64,000 bases of DNA, taken from Aquarana catesbeiana (Eukaryota > Chordata > Amphibia > Anura > Ranidae). Location: NCBI RefSeq assembly GCF_042186555.1, contig NC_133334.1, positions 208,175,942 through 208,239,941 of the forward strand. Direction: 5' to 3'. A program made the translations under genes and the position numbers. A model generated the notes under the pieces. The model had not been told where the DNA came from. It saw only the letters and a list, made by a program, of their open reading frames with translations, and did no database searches. Of this stretch, positions 23,198 through 34,800 are shown one piece after another. Position 1 is the stretch's first letter. Each line of letters begins with the position of its first letter.

Positions 23198-23767
23198 GCT
23201 TCCATTTCTCTTCCATGAAGAGGTCTATGATATCTGAAGTTGCCAACGCACAAAGTAAAGACTCCTCCAGGCATAATTCTTACTCGGGGATTGATCTATC
23301 TGCAGTAGGTAAATGGCTTCTACAAAAAATTTCTTCCTCCACTAAAAAATGATATCACATGATCTGACCATGCTGCAATATCTAGCACTATCATGGAAGA
23401 TCAGGTGCCCAACCCTTCTATGGCGATAAAATCCTCAAGTGTTGAAAATCCCCCAAACTACCTCACTGCTTACATCTGAGATTTCTTTAATATTAAATCA
23501 CCATCTGCATCTGACGCTTGTACTCTGGAACGCTCATAAAACTGAGGAATTTTTAAAACTTTGTGCTAGGGCTAAAAACTGAGGCCCCAGCATACAGTGA
23601 GTATAGAAAAGAATCAATCCCCTTAAAATAATTACATTTTATAAATACAAAAACAAATGCGCATTAGAATGCAAAAATTCCCAAAAATAGTGCGGCTACT
23701 TAAATAACATGACAAAAGATGAAAAACAAATATATAACCGTGTATAATATAATCCACAGTAACGCTC
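23198..23767. other. Intronic sequence, nothing firm
   Basis: AT-rich. The part from about 23600 and the continuation at 24420-24759 flank a TTAA element and may be one older repeat split by it, but I cannot name it. Confidence 0.35.
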
Positions 23768-24419
23768 TTAAAGTGGATGTAAACCCGAAAATATTTTTTT
23801 TTTTTTTTTTTATATATATATCATACTGTAGAGTATAAGATTTCCTATCATTTGAGCCCAGTCTTGCCACACAGAGTTAATCCATCTCTGAGCAATCCTC
23901 TTTTATTGTTCAGTGAGACAATTCTTGACAAAATGAGAAAAACTGTGTCAAATACTCCCCCTTGCTGTGAGTGACAGGTGATTTGCATCTCGTGCACTAG
24001 CCTAAGACATGCAGTATTTTTAAATTCCCACCCCCCACTCCTTTCTTCAGCAGCTCTGCAAGGATTGGCTGTTCCACACCTCAGCATGATTTGGCATGCT
24101 GAAGTCATGTGGTTACTTTCCTGTCTTTTCACTGGATGTTAGAGATCATAGTAGAAGTTCAGTGTAAGAAATACACAGGAGAAAATGCATATTGACAAGG
24201 GGAGTGTAGAGGTGGGCGGGGAGTCTGACATCACAACTCCACCCACCGAGCTCCAGACAACAGACCCACCCACAGAATCTGCAGTTTTTTGGGTCTCATA
24301 ACAGACAGAGGGGAGACATTTGACAGGTAAAGATACATGCAGGAGACATGTATATCCTTATAGATAACCCCTATGGCAGTAGTTTAGAAAGGATGACATT
24401 GGGTTTACATCCACTTTAA
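23768..24419. mobile_element. TTAA-flanked miniature element, 652 bp
   Basis: Starts TTAAAGTGGATGTAAACCC and ends with the exact inverted copy, TTAA included at both sides. No coding capacity; the 94-residue minus-strand frame inside is incidental. A diverged copy is at 51358-51984, with a shared CACAGGAGAAAATGCAT block. Confidence 0.85.
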
Positions 24420-24751
24420 ATGTGTCCAAGAGAGACAAATAATGTCCCTAAGAATAAAAAAATAAGAATATAAACGGTGAAAAAAAAAAAAAAAGGTATA
24501 CATATAAAAATAGTGTAATGGTCTTGTAAATCCACACCAAAAAAAAAAAAAAAGAAGAATGCAAAAGCAATATGTGTATATGAGGACACCAATTCCTCCA
24601 CCAGAGTGATGAATGGGAGATAAACTCCCATTTAAAAACAAGCTCACAGCATGATGTTGCCATTCATTCTCGTGTTTGGCAAACAAGCTCAAAAGATTAA
24701 GTTGAACAGTTGCTGTAAAACGCCGCACTCCGTTCACATGCCTGGATTTGA
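24420..24751. other. Intronic or old repeat sequence
   Basis: A-rich with two homopolymer tracts (24480-24494 and 24539-24553). No coding or element ends. It continues after the hAT insertion at 25445-25512. Confidence 0.35.
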
Positions 24752-24759
24752 CTCCACAT

Positions 24760-25436
24760 TAGGGATGCACCGATACCATTTTACTTTTTTTTTTAGTACT
24801 CGTGAATACCAATTCCTGATACCTACCGCAACTGTTTTGTTTTCACTTCAGCAGTCAGCAATGGTACAAAGCATTGAAATATTATTTACGAATAAATTGA
24901 TTTTTTTTTTTAATTTTGCACTTTTTCAATGTGAAATGTGTAAAAATATTCACTAACAAAGCAAACAAAAAAAAAAAAAAGAAGAAGAAAGAAGAAGAAG
25001 TTTTAATTGTTTATCGTTTATAAGATAAACGTAAAAAAAAAAAAAGTCAGGAAAATAATTATAATTAAATGGCAGTGAATAGGGAGTTAATTAAGGCTGA
25101 TTAAATTAATGGTTAATGAGGGGTTAAACAGAGGAACATTTGCTCATCCCTTTGAACTGCAGATGAAGAAACAGAAAGATCCAAAAAGAAACTAGGTTTC
25201 TTTTTATTTTAGTGTTTCAGGGCTGAGCAATGCTGTTGATAAGCACTGCCTTTTTTTTGGCAGCTCCAATTACTGGACTTCTTTAACTCTTCAGCTGTCA
25301 ACAGGGGAGACCCACTGACAGCTCAAAATAACCGAGCCCGAAGGTATCGGTTTCAGGTATCGATGCATTTGCACGAGTACCAATACTTGTGCAAATACTC
25401 GGTATTGGTACCAATACTAGTATCAGTGCAACCCTA
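24760..25436. mobile_element. hAT-type miniature element
   Basis: Ends TAGGGATGCACCGATACCAT and TACTAGTATCAGTGCAACCCTA (the last ten bases being the inverted tip). Identical 8 bp CTCCACAT at 24752-24759 and 25437-25444. The ends are of the same general type as the element starting at 63218. Non-coding. Confidence 0.88.
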
Positions 25437-25512
25437 CTCCACATGTAGAAAATAGAGGGAGAAATGGAGCCTCCAATAGTGTAAAATCTTTTGAGATATT
25501 GATTTAAAATAT

Positions 25513-25935
25513 TACCGTATATACTCGAGTATAAGCCGACCCGAATATAAGCCGAGGCACATAATTTTACCACAAAAAAACCTGGGAAAACTTGACGAGT
25601 ATAAGCCTAGGGCAGTGATGGCAAACCTTGGCACCCCAGATGTTTTGGAAGTACATTTCTCATGATCCTCATGCACTCTGCAGTGTAGTTGAGCATCATG
25701 GGAAATGTAGTTCCAAAACATCTGGGGTGCCAAGGTTCGCCATCACTGGCCTAGGGTGAAAAATGCGCAGCTACTGTAAGTGGAAAAGAGGATCAACAAT
25801 GCCCATTTGCAGCCTCACGACTTTGGGGCCCCGAGATACGGGGCCTCAAAGTCGGTTCAGAAAATGTCAAGCACTTTTCTGCAGCAGAGAATGACATTTT
25901 CCGAACAGACTTTGGGGCCCCATATCTCGGGGCCA
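25513..25935. mobile_element. Repeat with TACCGTATATACTCGAG start, interrupted
   Basis: It begins TACCGTATATACTCGAGTAT, then AAGCCGACCCGAATATAAGC. The sequence after the nested 25613-25748 insertion continues with TAGGGTGAAAAATGCGCAGC. The distal part is palindromic (GACTTTGGGGCCCCGAGAT near 25820 against CTTTGGGGCCCCATATCTCG near 25910). I recognise the start as a dispersed vertebrate repeat but cannot place its class. Confidence 0.6.
25613..25748. mobile_element. hAT-type miniature element, 136 bp, nested
   Basis: Terminal inverted repeats CAGTGATGGCAAACCTTGGC and its near-exact inverse (CAGTGATGGCGAACC) at the right. They extend for about 40 bases and make most of the element a hairpin. 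Identical 8 bp GCCTAGGG on both sides (25605-25612, 25749-25756). Confidence 0.92.
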
Positions 25936-25939
25936 CTTG

Positions 25940-26612
25940 GTGCTATTTAGTTTACCCATAAATAATGGGCTAAGGATTATTCCTCTCACTCCAGCACACA
26001 CGACAAAGATCAATATCTATTACCTGATTGTCATTTACATGCATGAATGCGTCATAGGTGTGTGTATTTTTACATATATGTATGTGTAAGGCCGAGGGCT
26101 CCTTAACCCCTTCCTGATCAGGGTCAAAACTAACCTTAAGCCCGGGTTCACACCTATGCGAATTAGATGTGCGTTTCCCCACATCTAATTCGCATAGCAG
26201 GAGAATGTGACTGGCTCCCTATGGAGCCGGTTCACATATCTCCGAGGCGGCTGCGGAGCGCACTGCACAAAAATGCTGTGCATCTTTGGCTCCGTTTCAG
26301 GGCCGAATTCAGGCAGTGGTGCCGAGCCTCCGGGCGGCCAGGATGTCGGTCATGGATCCTCTGTGGAGCGCCGTGCTGACCTGCGTCTTCACTTCCGGGA
26401 GTGGGGTGAGGCGGGCGGTGCTTTGCGTTCGGAGCATGCGTGCTCCTTCATCAGGCTATGCTCAGCATACATGCTGCACTTAGAGGGCGCCGTCCTTTCT
26501 TTTTTTGCTTGTAACTGTCAGCCTTGCAATGCCTCATGAGACTTGTCATTTCGTAACAGCTGGAGAGCCGCCAGTCTGAGACCCCCATCTTTGGCGTTTC
26601 ATAAACAGGCAG
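25940..26612. other. Intronic sequence with a hairpin repeat
   Basis: A GGGTTCACACCTATGCGAAT repeat start at about 26145 leads into a palindrome around 26154-26197 (ATGCGAATTAGATGTG paired with CACATCTAATTCGCAT). It resembles other TTCACAC-type miniatures but no right end was found. Confidence 0.45.
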
Positions 26613-27690
26613 TTAACTACTTAAGGACCGAGCCTCTTTCTGAGGTTTGTTGTTTACAAGTTAAAACAGTTATTTGCTAGAAAATTACTTAGAACCCCCA
26701 AACATTATACTTTTTTCCTAACACCCTAGAGAATAAAATGGCAGCCATTGCTATACTTTCTATCACACCATATTTGCGCAGCGGTCTTACAAGAGCACTT
26801 TTTTTGGAAAAAATATTTTTTAATTCAAAAAAGTGTAAGACAAAACAGCAAAGTTAGCCCAATTATTTTTTTTATATTGTGAAAGATAATGTTACACTGG
26901 AGTAAATTGATAACCAACATGTCACGCTTCAAAACTGCGCCCACTCGTGGAATGGCGACAAACTTTTACCCTTAAAAATCTCCATAGGAGACGTTTAAAA
27001 AAAAAAAAAAAAATTCTACAGGTTGCATGTTTTTAGTTAGAGGAGGTCTAGGGCTATAATTATTGCTCTCGCTCTACCGATCGCAGCGATACCCCACGTG
27101 TGTAGTTTGAACACAGTTTTCATATGCAGGCGCTACTCACGTATGTGTTCGCTACTGCACGCGAACTCGGGGGACGTGGCATGTCTAAAATTTTTTCTTT
27201 TTTTTCTTATTTATCTTACCTTTTTTTTTTTTCTATTTAAATGTGTAAAAAAATTAAAAAGGGAGAACAAAGTGCCACTTTTATTCCTCTTACAAGGAAT
27301 ATAAACATAAGCATGACAGGACCTCTTAAATATGAGATCCAGGGTCAAAAAGTGTAAAAATTTACACAAAAAAAAAAAAAAAAAAAAAAAAAGTCCTTTA
27401 AGAGCTATGGGCGGACGTGACATTTTGACGTCGCTTCCGCCCTGCATGGCATGGAGACAGGTGGGGGCCATCTTACCCTCCCTTGTCTCCAAACCACACA
27501 CGGAAGAGGACCCATCTCCTCCGCCGACAGCTCTGGTAAGCGGTGGAGGGCATCGGGGAGAGCGGCAGGAGGGGCCCTTTCTCGCCAGCAATAAAAGTTA
27601 TCTCGTGGCGAGTTCGCCACAGAGACCACTATTATCGGAAACCGGACCGCCCGCTGAAGAAGAGAATACTGAGGTTATGGCAGCTAGCCT
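26613..27690. mobile_element. TTAA-type element (family B), large copy
   Basis: Begins TTAACTACTTAAGGACCG. The interior has GCTAGAAAATTACTTAGAAC, GAGAATAAAATGGCAGC, GTCACGCTTCAAAACTGCG, an A-tract, AGCTATGGGCGG(A)CGTGAC, and near the end GTTATGGCAGCTAGCC. The far end equivalent (CCGGTCGTCAAGTGG reversed) is missing but is present at 42672. Non-coding; lysine-run frames come from A-tracts. Confidence 0.65.
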
Positions 27691-27849
27691 CCCCAAAGCC
27701 CCCAGTCCCCGTCCCCCCCCCCATGCAAATGAGTTACCCCTACTCTTTCACCACAAAAAAAAAAAAAAAAAAAAAAAAAGTCCCTCACTGTCAATCACGA
27801 CGCTGCCACACCGCCGGAAGCCAGAAAAGAAAAAAAAATGCTACACACA

Positions 27850-28790
27850 CATTGGCGGCTGATCACTAAATGCCTCCTCTGCCATTTGAAGGTTCTTATG
27901 TGGGTAAGGGCGGGACCACATGGCAACGTCACCTGGTGGTACTGCCCCCCTCATCACAGACCGTTGCATGCTGGGTCAGCGACGTTACAAGGGGCGGTGC
28001 CACCAGGTATGTAACCTATACTCTTTCACAAAGGGGGGGCCGGGTTCTGGGGGCCACCCTGTTAAAGGGGGCTTCCAAATTCTGATAAGCCCCCTGCTCG
28101 CAGATTCCCACAACCACAGCCCAGGGTTGTGGGAAAGAAACCCTTGGTTCAAGAGGGGGGGGGGGGGGGGTTGGATCACTCGCCCCCCCAACCCCCCCCC
28201 CCTTCCTGACCTGCCAGGCTTCATGCTGGGATAAGGGTCTGGTATGGATCTTGGGGGGACCCCCCCAAGCACTTTTTTCTTGGGGTACCCCTTAAAATCT
28301 GTGGACTGTAGGGGGACCCCATGACTTTTTTTCTTTATTTTTTTTTTAAATAGCCGGGTGCCAGCAATTGCAACCGCGAGTCAATTTAAATGTGATTTGA
28401 CTTTTTTCCCCCTTTAGAAATATCATTTTTGTTGCAGCATGTTCTATACATTCTACAGATTCACCACTTTACAGGCAGACTAAGGAGACCCCCCCCAGGC
28501 ACCATAAAGTTTTTTTTCATTGTGGCGTCATTAAAATCACTGCGTCGTTAAAAATGTAAAAAAAAAAAAAAAAAATGTTATTGATACATGTCCCCCAGGG
28601 CAATTCCCAGACTCCCATACCCCTTTTATGGCCAATATCTTGCATCTAAGCCTTCAAAATGGGCACTTGATTTTTCCTGTTCAGTTCCCATAGACTTCAA
28701 TGGGGTTTGCCATTCGGGTCAGAACATTTTCCCTGTTTGGGAGTTCTGCTGCGAACCAACAGGGGTTGTTCGGTACATCTCTACTTAATG
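27850..28790. mobile_element. Unclassified repeat with C/G homopolymer runs
   Basis: Features include G- and C-runs at 28145-28200, GGTCTGGTATGGATCTTGGG near 28228, CCCATAGACTTCAATGGGG near 28688 and an end GTTCGGTACATCTCTA near 28768. This layout recurs in frog repeats as I recall, but only one end is visible. Confidence 0.45.
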
Positions 28791-28965
28791 GTCCTATAAT
28801 CTATTTTCATGGCATTGTTCCTGTGTTTTTCTGCCTCCTTGTAACACCCTCTATCAGCTCTAGAACATCTAGTTTTCCCCCCTCACTTCCCTTTGTTAGA
28901 AATGAGCGACACACGTTAAATGCGGTCATGTGCACTGTTCTTGGCAGACTATGAATCCCATAGAC

Positions 28966-29151
28966 CAGTGGCTTTCAACTCTTGTCCTCAGGACCCACTA
29001 ACAGGCCAGATTTTAGGCATTATCTTGGGGAGATGCAGACTAGAATACTGCAATCACTGAGCAGCAAATTATATCTACTGTTATGTATTTCAGTTATCTT
29101 GCAAACCTGGCCTGTTAGTGGGTCCTGGGGACAGGAGTTGAGAACCGCCTG
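28966..29151. mobile_element. hAT-type miniature element, 186 bp
   Basis: Starts CAGTGGCTTTCAACTCTTGT and ends in the inverse of it (ACAGGAGTTGAGAACCGCCTG). The 8 bp CCATAGAC is identical at 28958-28965 and 29152-29159. The second copy is at 32276-32451. Confidence 0.92.
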
Positions 29152-29460
29152 CCATAGACCATACTCCGTAGTCCATTTCAGGATCAAGCAAGAGAGTGGC
29201 TACATACAGTGGAACCATGAAGAATGAATGTAGCCACCCTCTAACAGGAAGTCGGATTAGAGCATTAAAATAAAATAAAATAAATAAAATGCACTTTTGG
29301 AGTACTTTGAGTTAAGAACACATATTTGAATATAAAAAATTTTCTGTTTAAAACAAGGGTTCAATGTCACTTTAACGAGAAACTCTGTCAATGGTTAGAC
29401 TAAAGCTACAGCTTTTGGCGATACAACTGCCCAACTATTTACAGGACACCAAAGCATTTT

Positions 29461-29575
29461 TTGACCACTTAAGGACCCAGCCTTTTTCTGTCATTTGTTA
29501 CTTACATGTAAAAATCTGTATTTTTTGCTAGACGATTACTTAGAATTCCCAAACATTTTTTTTTTTTTTTTTTCT
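29461..29575. mobile_element. TTAA family B, left-end fragment
   Basis: GACCACTTAAGGACCCAGCC followed by TTGCTAGACGATTACTTAGA matches the first 110 bases of the copy at 26613, ending in a T-tract. Confidence 0.65.
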
Positions 29576-30447
29576 GAAAAAGGAACGTAAACTGAGCTTG
29601 TGTAATAGTATTAAACTTGTGTACAGCAGCACCACTGACGTGAGATATAATCACATAAATAATGAAAGTATAGCAAAAGTGTTGCACTAAACAAAAATGT
29701 AAACATACATATAAAAACAATGAGTGCATGCGTCTTCCAACTGAAATCAGTGTAATGCCTTCACTCAGATGAAAAAGTACACAAACGATTGTTCATTCAG
29801 CCTTGTGATAACAACCACCATAATAAAAAGGATGTACTCTTACCAGAGCGTATTGACCACCTATAAACACCAATAGTGTAAAATTCTTAAAAATCTGTAA
29901 CGCATAGCATGCCATTACATGGGTACAATCTTCCTCGGTCCAAAGACAAGGACGTTGGTTTAATCCAAATGCGATGACAGGAGATAAACCTTTTACCCGA
30001 CTGGTTTTGTTACAATAGGACTTCTTCCGGAGCATAGGGGTGTCTTCCTGTCATCGCTATAAATACATCTGGTCGCTGTCCAAGGCTCGCTCTCATCTCC
30101 TTAACTATATGGCTCTCTAATACAACCACACCTTGCTCTGAGTCTTCGTGACATTGTCACAAAAACAAACTTCCTCCACCTGTGCGCACCACTCCCATCT
30201 CAAAGCCAGCACATAGCAGGAAGTAGGGAGGCTAAAATCAGTTAATTCTACTTTCTCTAAATTTCTATGGGCCCAATACTCCCCCAGAATTAAAACAGAG
30301 CTACTTTACCCAAAGGCCATGGTGGCTTAGTCTTCCCTGGCTGGCACAGACATAAGGGCTTGAAAGCCATGGTTTCCATAGAAAGGGCATCTACACATTT
30401 CCTCATGAACCACTTAGGATGGGGGGGGGGGGTTCACACATGCCAAT
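29576..30447. other. Intronic or old repeat sequence
   Basis: No exon or terminal repeat seen. The block 29600-30060 (for example CTTACCAGAGCGTATTGACC) has the feel of an old dispersed repeat but cannot be classified. Confidence 0.35.
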
Positions 30448-30561
30448 GAACCTTGAAACGCGGATATATATATTTATTCCCGCGCTATCAGGTATAAACA
30501 ATGGGCCTAATTGGAAAAGCTGCCTGCACCGAATCAGGTACACACCAACCCTGTGGGTAAA

Positions 30562-31151
30562 AATAATATAGCTATGTGGTGCCGCGCTAATCCTGAGTGA
30601 ATGTCTGAATAACTCAGATAATTAAAGTACAAATGTGCAAAATGAGGATATGGTGTAAGTTAAAAGGTGGTACTCTCAGCTGTGAAGACACTCTCAATAA
30701 ATAAGGTGACAGCTCTAAATAATAATAGACATCTGTGCTAATAATAGTAAATGCCCATATCTCATTAATGTGCATAAATAAATAATAATAGGGAGTCATC
30801 GTCTATTGCACTATGCACTTTATTATTATTAATTGCCACTGTTTAATACTATTATGAATATGATGCGATTGATTCACTGATTGTCCATTTTGCGACACAA
30901 TTTTGACACATTTTTATACATTCCCTATTATTTATTTATGCACATTAATGAGATATAGGCATTTACTATTATTAGCACAGATGTCTATTATTATTTAGAG
31001 CTGTCACCTTATTTATTGAGAGTGTCTTCACAGCTGAGAATACCACCTTTTAACTTACACCATATCCTCATTTTGCACATTTGTACTTTAATTATCTGAG
31101 TTATTCAGACATTCACTCAGGATTAGCGCGGCACCACATAGCTATATTATT
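30562..31151. repeat. Foldback (long inverted repeat) element
   Basis: The left arm 30562-30794 and right arm 30922-31151 are inverted copies with only a few differences, with outer tip AATAATATAGCTATGTGGTG and inner tip TAAATAATAATAGGGA. The loop is 127 bp. The wider unit 30462-31152 is flanked by direct repeats TGAACCTTGAAACGC and TGAACCTTGAAATGC, which may be a target duplication. No coding potential. Confidence 0.85.
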
Positions 31152-31166
31152 TGAACCTTGAAATGC

Positions 31167-31500
31167 ACCCAAGCATCAGACCCACTCTCAAATATAGCGC
31201 AACTGCCCTTTTAAAATCTAGTCGCCCTTTCCCCTTCTACTCAGTCAGGTTCTAGGCAACCCTGCCTTCTGACAGCACACAATCAGGACCATTTTGTGAC
31301 CATGTGGTCAGGAATATATTCCAGGCATCCACTTTCCTCTAACAAAGGTTGGCCATTCCTCAATGTCCTTTCTACTTGATGTGTGGAAAACCTCAAAACT
31401 ACACAATTTTCTCATTATTCCCGCTCGATGAAAATTTGAGTATGAGAAGTTGCATAATGAACAAGACCCACTCAGACATTCTCTTTCCATTATTTACTCT
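31167..31500. other. Intronic sequence, nothing recognised
   Basis: No repeat ends, splice-bounded frame or motif. Confidence 0.4.
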
Positions 31501-31505
31501 CTCAA

Positions 31506-31914
31506 TGTCAGGGCTGGGCTCAGCCCTTCCTTCTCTGAGCTGGCCGTTCAGCTGACGGCTAATTGCCAGCTCCTTTCTCTCCACAGTGACTCAGCTGTTG
31601 ATGATCTGCTCCTCAGTTCTGGCTACTTAAAGCCGTCCAGCTCACTTCATCTCTGCCTTCGTCTTTGGTCGCATCACAGAGACTTTCTCCTACGTTCCTG
31701 TTGAAAACTTGCTCGACTGACGTCCCTTCTGGCTCCTGATCCTGCTCACTGTACAACTACTTTGATCTCTGGCTCTGACATTGGCTGACTACCCGATCTG
31801 GTTACTGAACTCTGGCTATGTATTGACTACACTCACTCGGTTTACCTTTTTATTATTATTAAACAAGTGTGATTAACTGTACTTCTGTCTCGGTCTGATT
31901 CATGGTTTCTGACA
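31506..31914 (+). mobile_element. Solo LTR of a retrovirus-like or Ty3-type retrotransposon
   Basis: The 409 bp unit starts TGTCAGGGCTGG and ends GGTTTCTGACA, giving TG...CA and a 6 bp inverted tip (TGTCAG/CTGACA). The pentamer CTCAA is identical on both sides (31501-31505, 31915-31919). A TACTTAAAG stretch near 31623 and ATTAAA near 31858 could be TATA-like and polyadenylation signals. No gag-pol-env sequence lies alongside, as expected after recombination between two LTRs. Orientation is inferred from those signals. Confidence 0.85.
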
Positions 31915-31919
31915 CTCAA

Positions 31920-32267
31920 CTCCCTGCCCAAAGTTGACAACCATTCCAATCTTAACCAAATGGGAACAGGATTTAACCTTCTACCCACAGGAAAAAAAAA
32001 TAAAATTAAACAAATAGAATCCTTTACTTCACCTTAAAAATCTTCCATCTGTACCCAGATCCAAGAATCTAACATTAAATTGGTGGTAGTATAAAACATC
32101 TACAATACTCTAAGCAATTTTCAGAATCTCCAGATATTTGATTATATACACATTCTGGTCCTGTTCCCTACTGAAGCCCTTTTAGATGGAGGTCAAACAA
32201 ATCTCCCACAAATTCAGATTTCACCTTGATAATCTAGCATTTTCCTGTTGCACCACTTTCCAATTCC
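31920..32267. other. Intronic sequence, nothing recognised
   Basis: AT-rich; no repeat ends or coding motif. Confidence 0.4.
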
Positions 32268-32275
32268 CTTTAGAT

Positions 32276-32451
32276 CAGTGGTTCACTCCTCTCCTCAGGA
32301 CCCACTAACAGGCCAAAGTATTACCTTGGAGAGATGCAGACTAGAATGCTGCAATCACTGAGCAGCAAATGATATCACCTGTGATGTATTTCAGTAATCT
32401 TGCAAACCGGGCCTGTTAGTGGGTCATGAGGACAGGAGTTGAGAACCACTG
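32276..32451. mobile_element. hAT-type miniature element, second copy
   Basis: Ends CAGTGGTTCACTCCTCTCCT and, inverted, CAGTGGTTCTCAACTCCTGT. Identical 8 bp CTTTAGAT at 32268-32275 and 32452-32459. Same family as 28966-29151. Confidence 0.92.
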
Positions 32452-32459
32452 CTTTAGAT

Positions 32460-32855
32460 CATATAAAGGAGATCAGTGCTCCATCATCTCATGAACGCAG
32501 CCAAATCCTGGATTCCTCTAAAACGAAAGGATCCCAGTGCCCCCTCAATCTCCCTTTGGATACACAAAGTTGAGGATATAAAAAGGTGTATGGAGGATCT
32601 TGTCCTCTCCTCGCAAAACAAACTTATAGGAAAACCTACTTCTACTGTACTGACTACTTTTTCCAGAGAAGGGCAAGAAACTCACAGTCAGTGAATTCTG
32701 AGCTTCTGAATCCTTCCTCGCGGATTGCTCTGAGGGACAGGTCACCCTCCCACTCTCCCCTACCTGCTCTTTCCCCCCCCCCCCTTCCTTATCCCTTTTT
32801 TCCTCCCTACCTTTACTCAATTTTAGTATTTTAGAGAGATATTTGCCCATTTTAG
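32460..32855. other. Intronic sequence, nothing recognised
   Basis: A C-rich tract lies at 32774-32785. The 101-residue minus-strand frame here is low complexity. Confidence 0.4.
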
Positions 32856-33257
32856 CCTAGGCTCACACTGCTGCGGGATTGAAATTGTGCCAGTTAAGCT
32901 GAACTGGCACAATTTCATTCCTGCATGTCAGTCCGACTTCTGGTGCGATTTCAGAGACATCTGTGCGGGTTCTTGCACAGAGGTTTGTTGTAAATCGCAC
33001 CCAAAGTCGCCAGAAGTAGTACAGAAACTCCTTTTGGGAATCGGTGCGGTGCCTGCGTGAAGGTGTCTCTTCCCTCCAATCAGCTGCTCACTGATGTAAC
33101 TTCAGCTCTTTGCCACCCTGCTTTTCAGAGCTGTGAGATCTTGTGTAAATTCTGCACTTTGAATGAACGTAGGGGAAAGATGGCTGTAGATAAACATCTC
33201 TATCACCTGAGGTTAGTTACTTCACTGGGTGTATGTAAGGGTTTACAACCACTTTAA
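32856..33257. mobile_element. Miniature-element fragments
   Basis: GCCTAGGCTCACACTGCTGC starts a TCACACT-type repeat with a hairpin (AAATTGTGCCAGTT / AACTGGCACAATTT at about 32882-32920). At 33239-33257 GGGTTTACAACCACTTTAA is the inverted end of a TTAA-type element whose other end is not identified. Confidence 0.5.
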
Positions 33258-33455
33258 GGCCTCATTCACATGGATGCATGCAGAGGGTCATGTTTATTTT
33301 CTGCGTCTACAGCAATGTGTCTGTCCCTGTACAGATGTAATGACTACCATGTGCAGAAGATCTGTACAGCTGCTGGGTCTCCTTGGTTGTTATTGCTTTC
33401 GACAGGATGGCAGCATGGAACACTTTTCACTGGTAGGGGGCGGTGTGGTGTGTGA

Positions 33456-34556
33456 TTAACCACTTCCCGCCCGCCCTATAGTGGACTGATGTCCGGGAAG
33501 TGGTTCTGTTATCCTGACTGGGCGTCATATGACGTCCAGCAGGATAACATGTCGCCGCGCGCATCGTGGAGCGGTGTGTCAGCCTGACACACCGCTCCAC
33601 CGATCTTGGTAAAGAGCCTCCGGCGGAGGCTCTTTACCACGTGATCAGCCGTGTCCAATCACGGCTGATCACGATGTCAATAGGAAGAGCCGTTGATCAG
33701 CTCTTCCTCACTCGCGTCTGACAGACGCGAGTAGAGGAGAGCCGATCGGCGGCTCTCCTGGCAGGGGGGGGTCTGCGCTGATTGTTTATCAGCGCAGCCC
33801 CCCCTCAGATCGCCACACTGGACCACCACGGATCGCCACTAGGACCACCAGGGAAGGGGCAACATGTGGATGGCCAGGTATGTACCCCATGGCCATCCAC
33901 ATGTGCCCAATCTGTGCCAATCAGTGCCCACAAATGGGCACCATTATGTTCCAGATTTGCCCAGCAATGCCCCCAATATGTTTTATCAGTGCCACCTGTC
34001 AGTGCCCATCGGTGCCACCTGTCATTGCCCACCTATCAGTGCCACACATCAGTGCCACCCATATGTACCAATCAATGCCACCCATATGTACCAATCAATG
34101 CCACCCATATGTACCAATCAATGCCGCCTATGAGTGCCCAGTGCCGCCTATGAGTGCCCAGTATCAGTGCCCAGTATCAGTGCCGCCTCATTGATGCCCG
34201 TCAGTGCCGCCGTATCAGTGCAGCCGTATCAGTGCAGCCGTATCAGTGCAGCCGTATCAGTGCCCGTCGTTGGAGAAAACGTACTTATTTACAAAAAATT
34301 TTCACAGAAACAAAGAAAAACTTGTTTTTTTTCGAAATTTTCGGTCTTTTTTTATTTGTTGCGCAAAAAATAAAAACCGCAGAGGTGATCAAATACCACC
34401 AAAGAAAGCTCTATTTGTGGGAACAAAATGATAAAAAATTTGTTTGGGTACAGTGTAGCATGACCGCGCAATTGTCATTCAAATTGCGACAGCGCTGAAA
34501 GCTGAAAATTGGCTTGGGCGGGAAGGTGTCCAAGTGCCTGGTATTGAAGTGGTTAA
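33456..34556. mobile_element. TTAA-flanked element (TTAACCACTTCCCGCC family), complete
   Basis: Begins TTAACCACTTCCCGCCCG and ends with TTGAAGTGGTTAA, with TTAA at both edges. Interior hairpins occur at 33600-33640, 33645-33680 and 33695-33740. They are followed by degenerate tandem AGTGCC(A/C)-type units at 33900-34265, which create Cys/His/Pro-rich false frames. A second copy is at 54269-55006. Confidence 0.82.
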
Positions 34557-34800
34557 GCACATGACAGCTCCTATTTTTTCTTCTTTTTAGAAACTTTATA
34601 TGAAGTGCACAAAAGTGACATGTAATACTGTATGGTGCACTGCAAAAACTATTTTTTTCTGTGCGTCTTAGCGGTGAGTGGCATTTGACATTGCAGTAAA
34701 GCTATTTAGTCCTAACCAGTTCTTGGGTCACAAAACTAGGCAATATCTTCTGCTTTATTAACCACTTATCTACACACATCTTTAACGCTGGTATGTATAC

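Noticed and set aside
27332..27869. Open frames of 108-176 residues with lysine runs
   Set aside because: The lysines are A-tracts and the sequence is the GC-rich part of TTAA family B, found inverted at 42672-43075.
33782..34194. Cys/His/Pro-rich open frames in three overlapping phases
   Set aside because: They come from degenerate tandem CAGTGCC units inside a TTAA element. Similar peptides in all three frames show it is repeat-derived.
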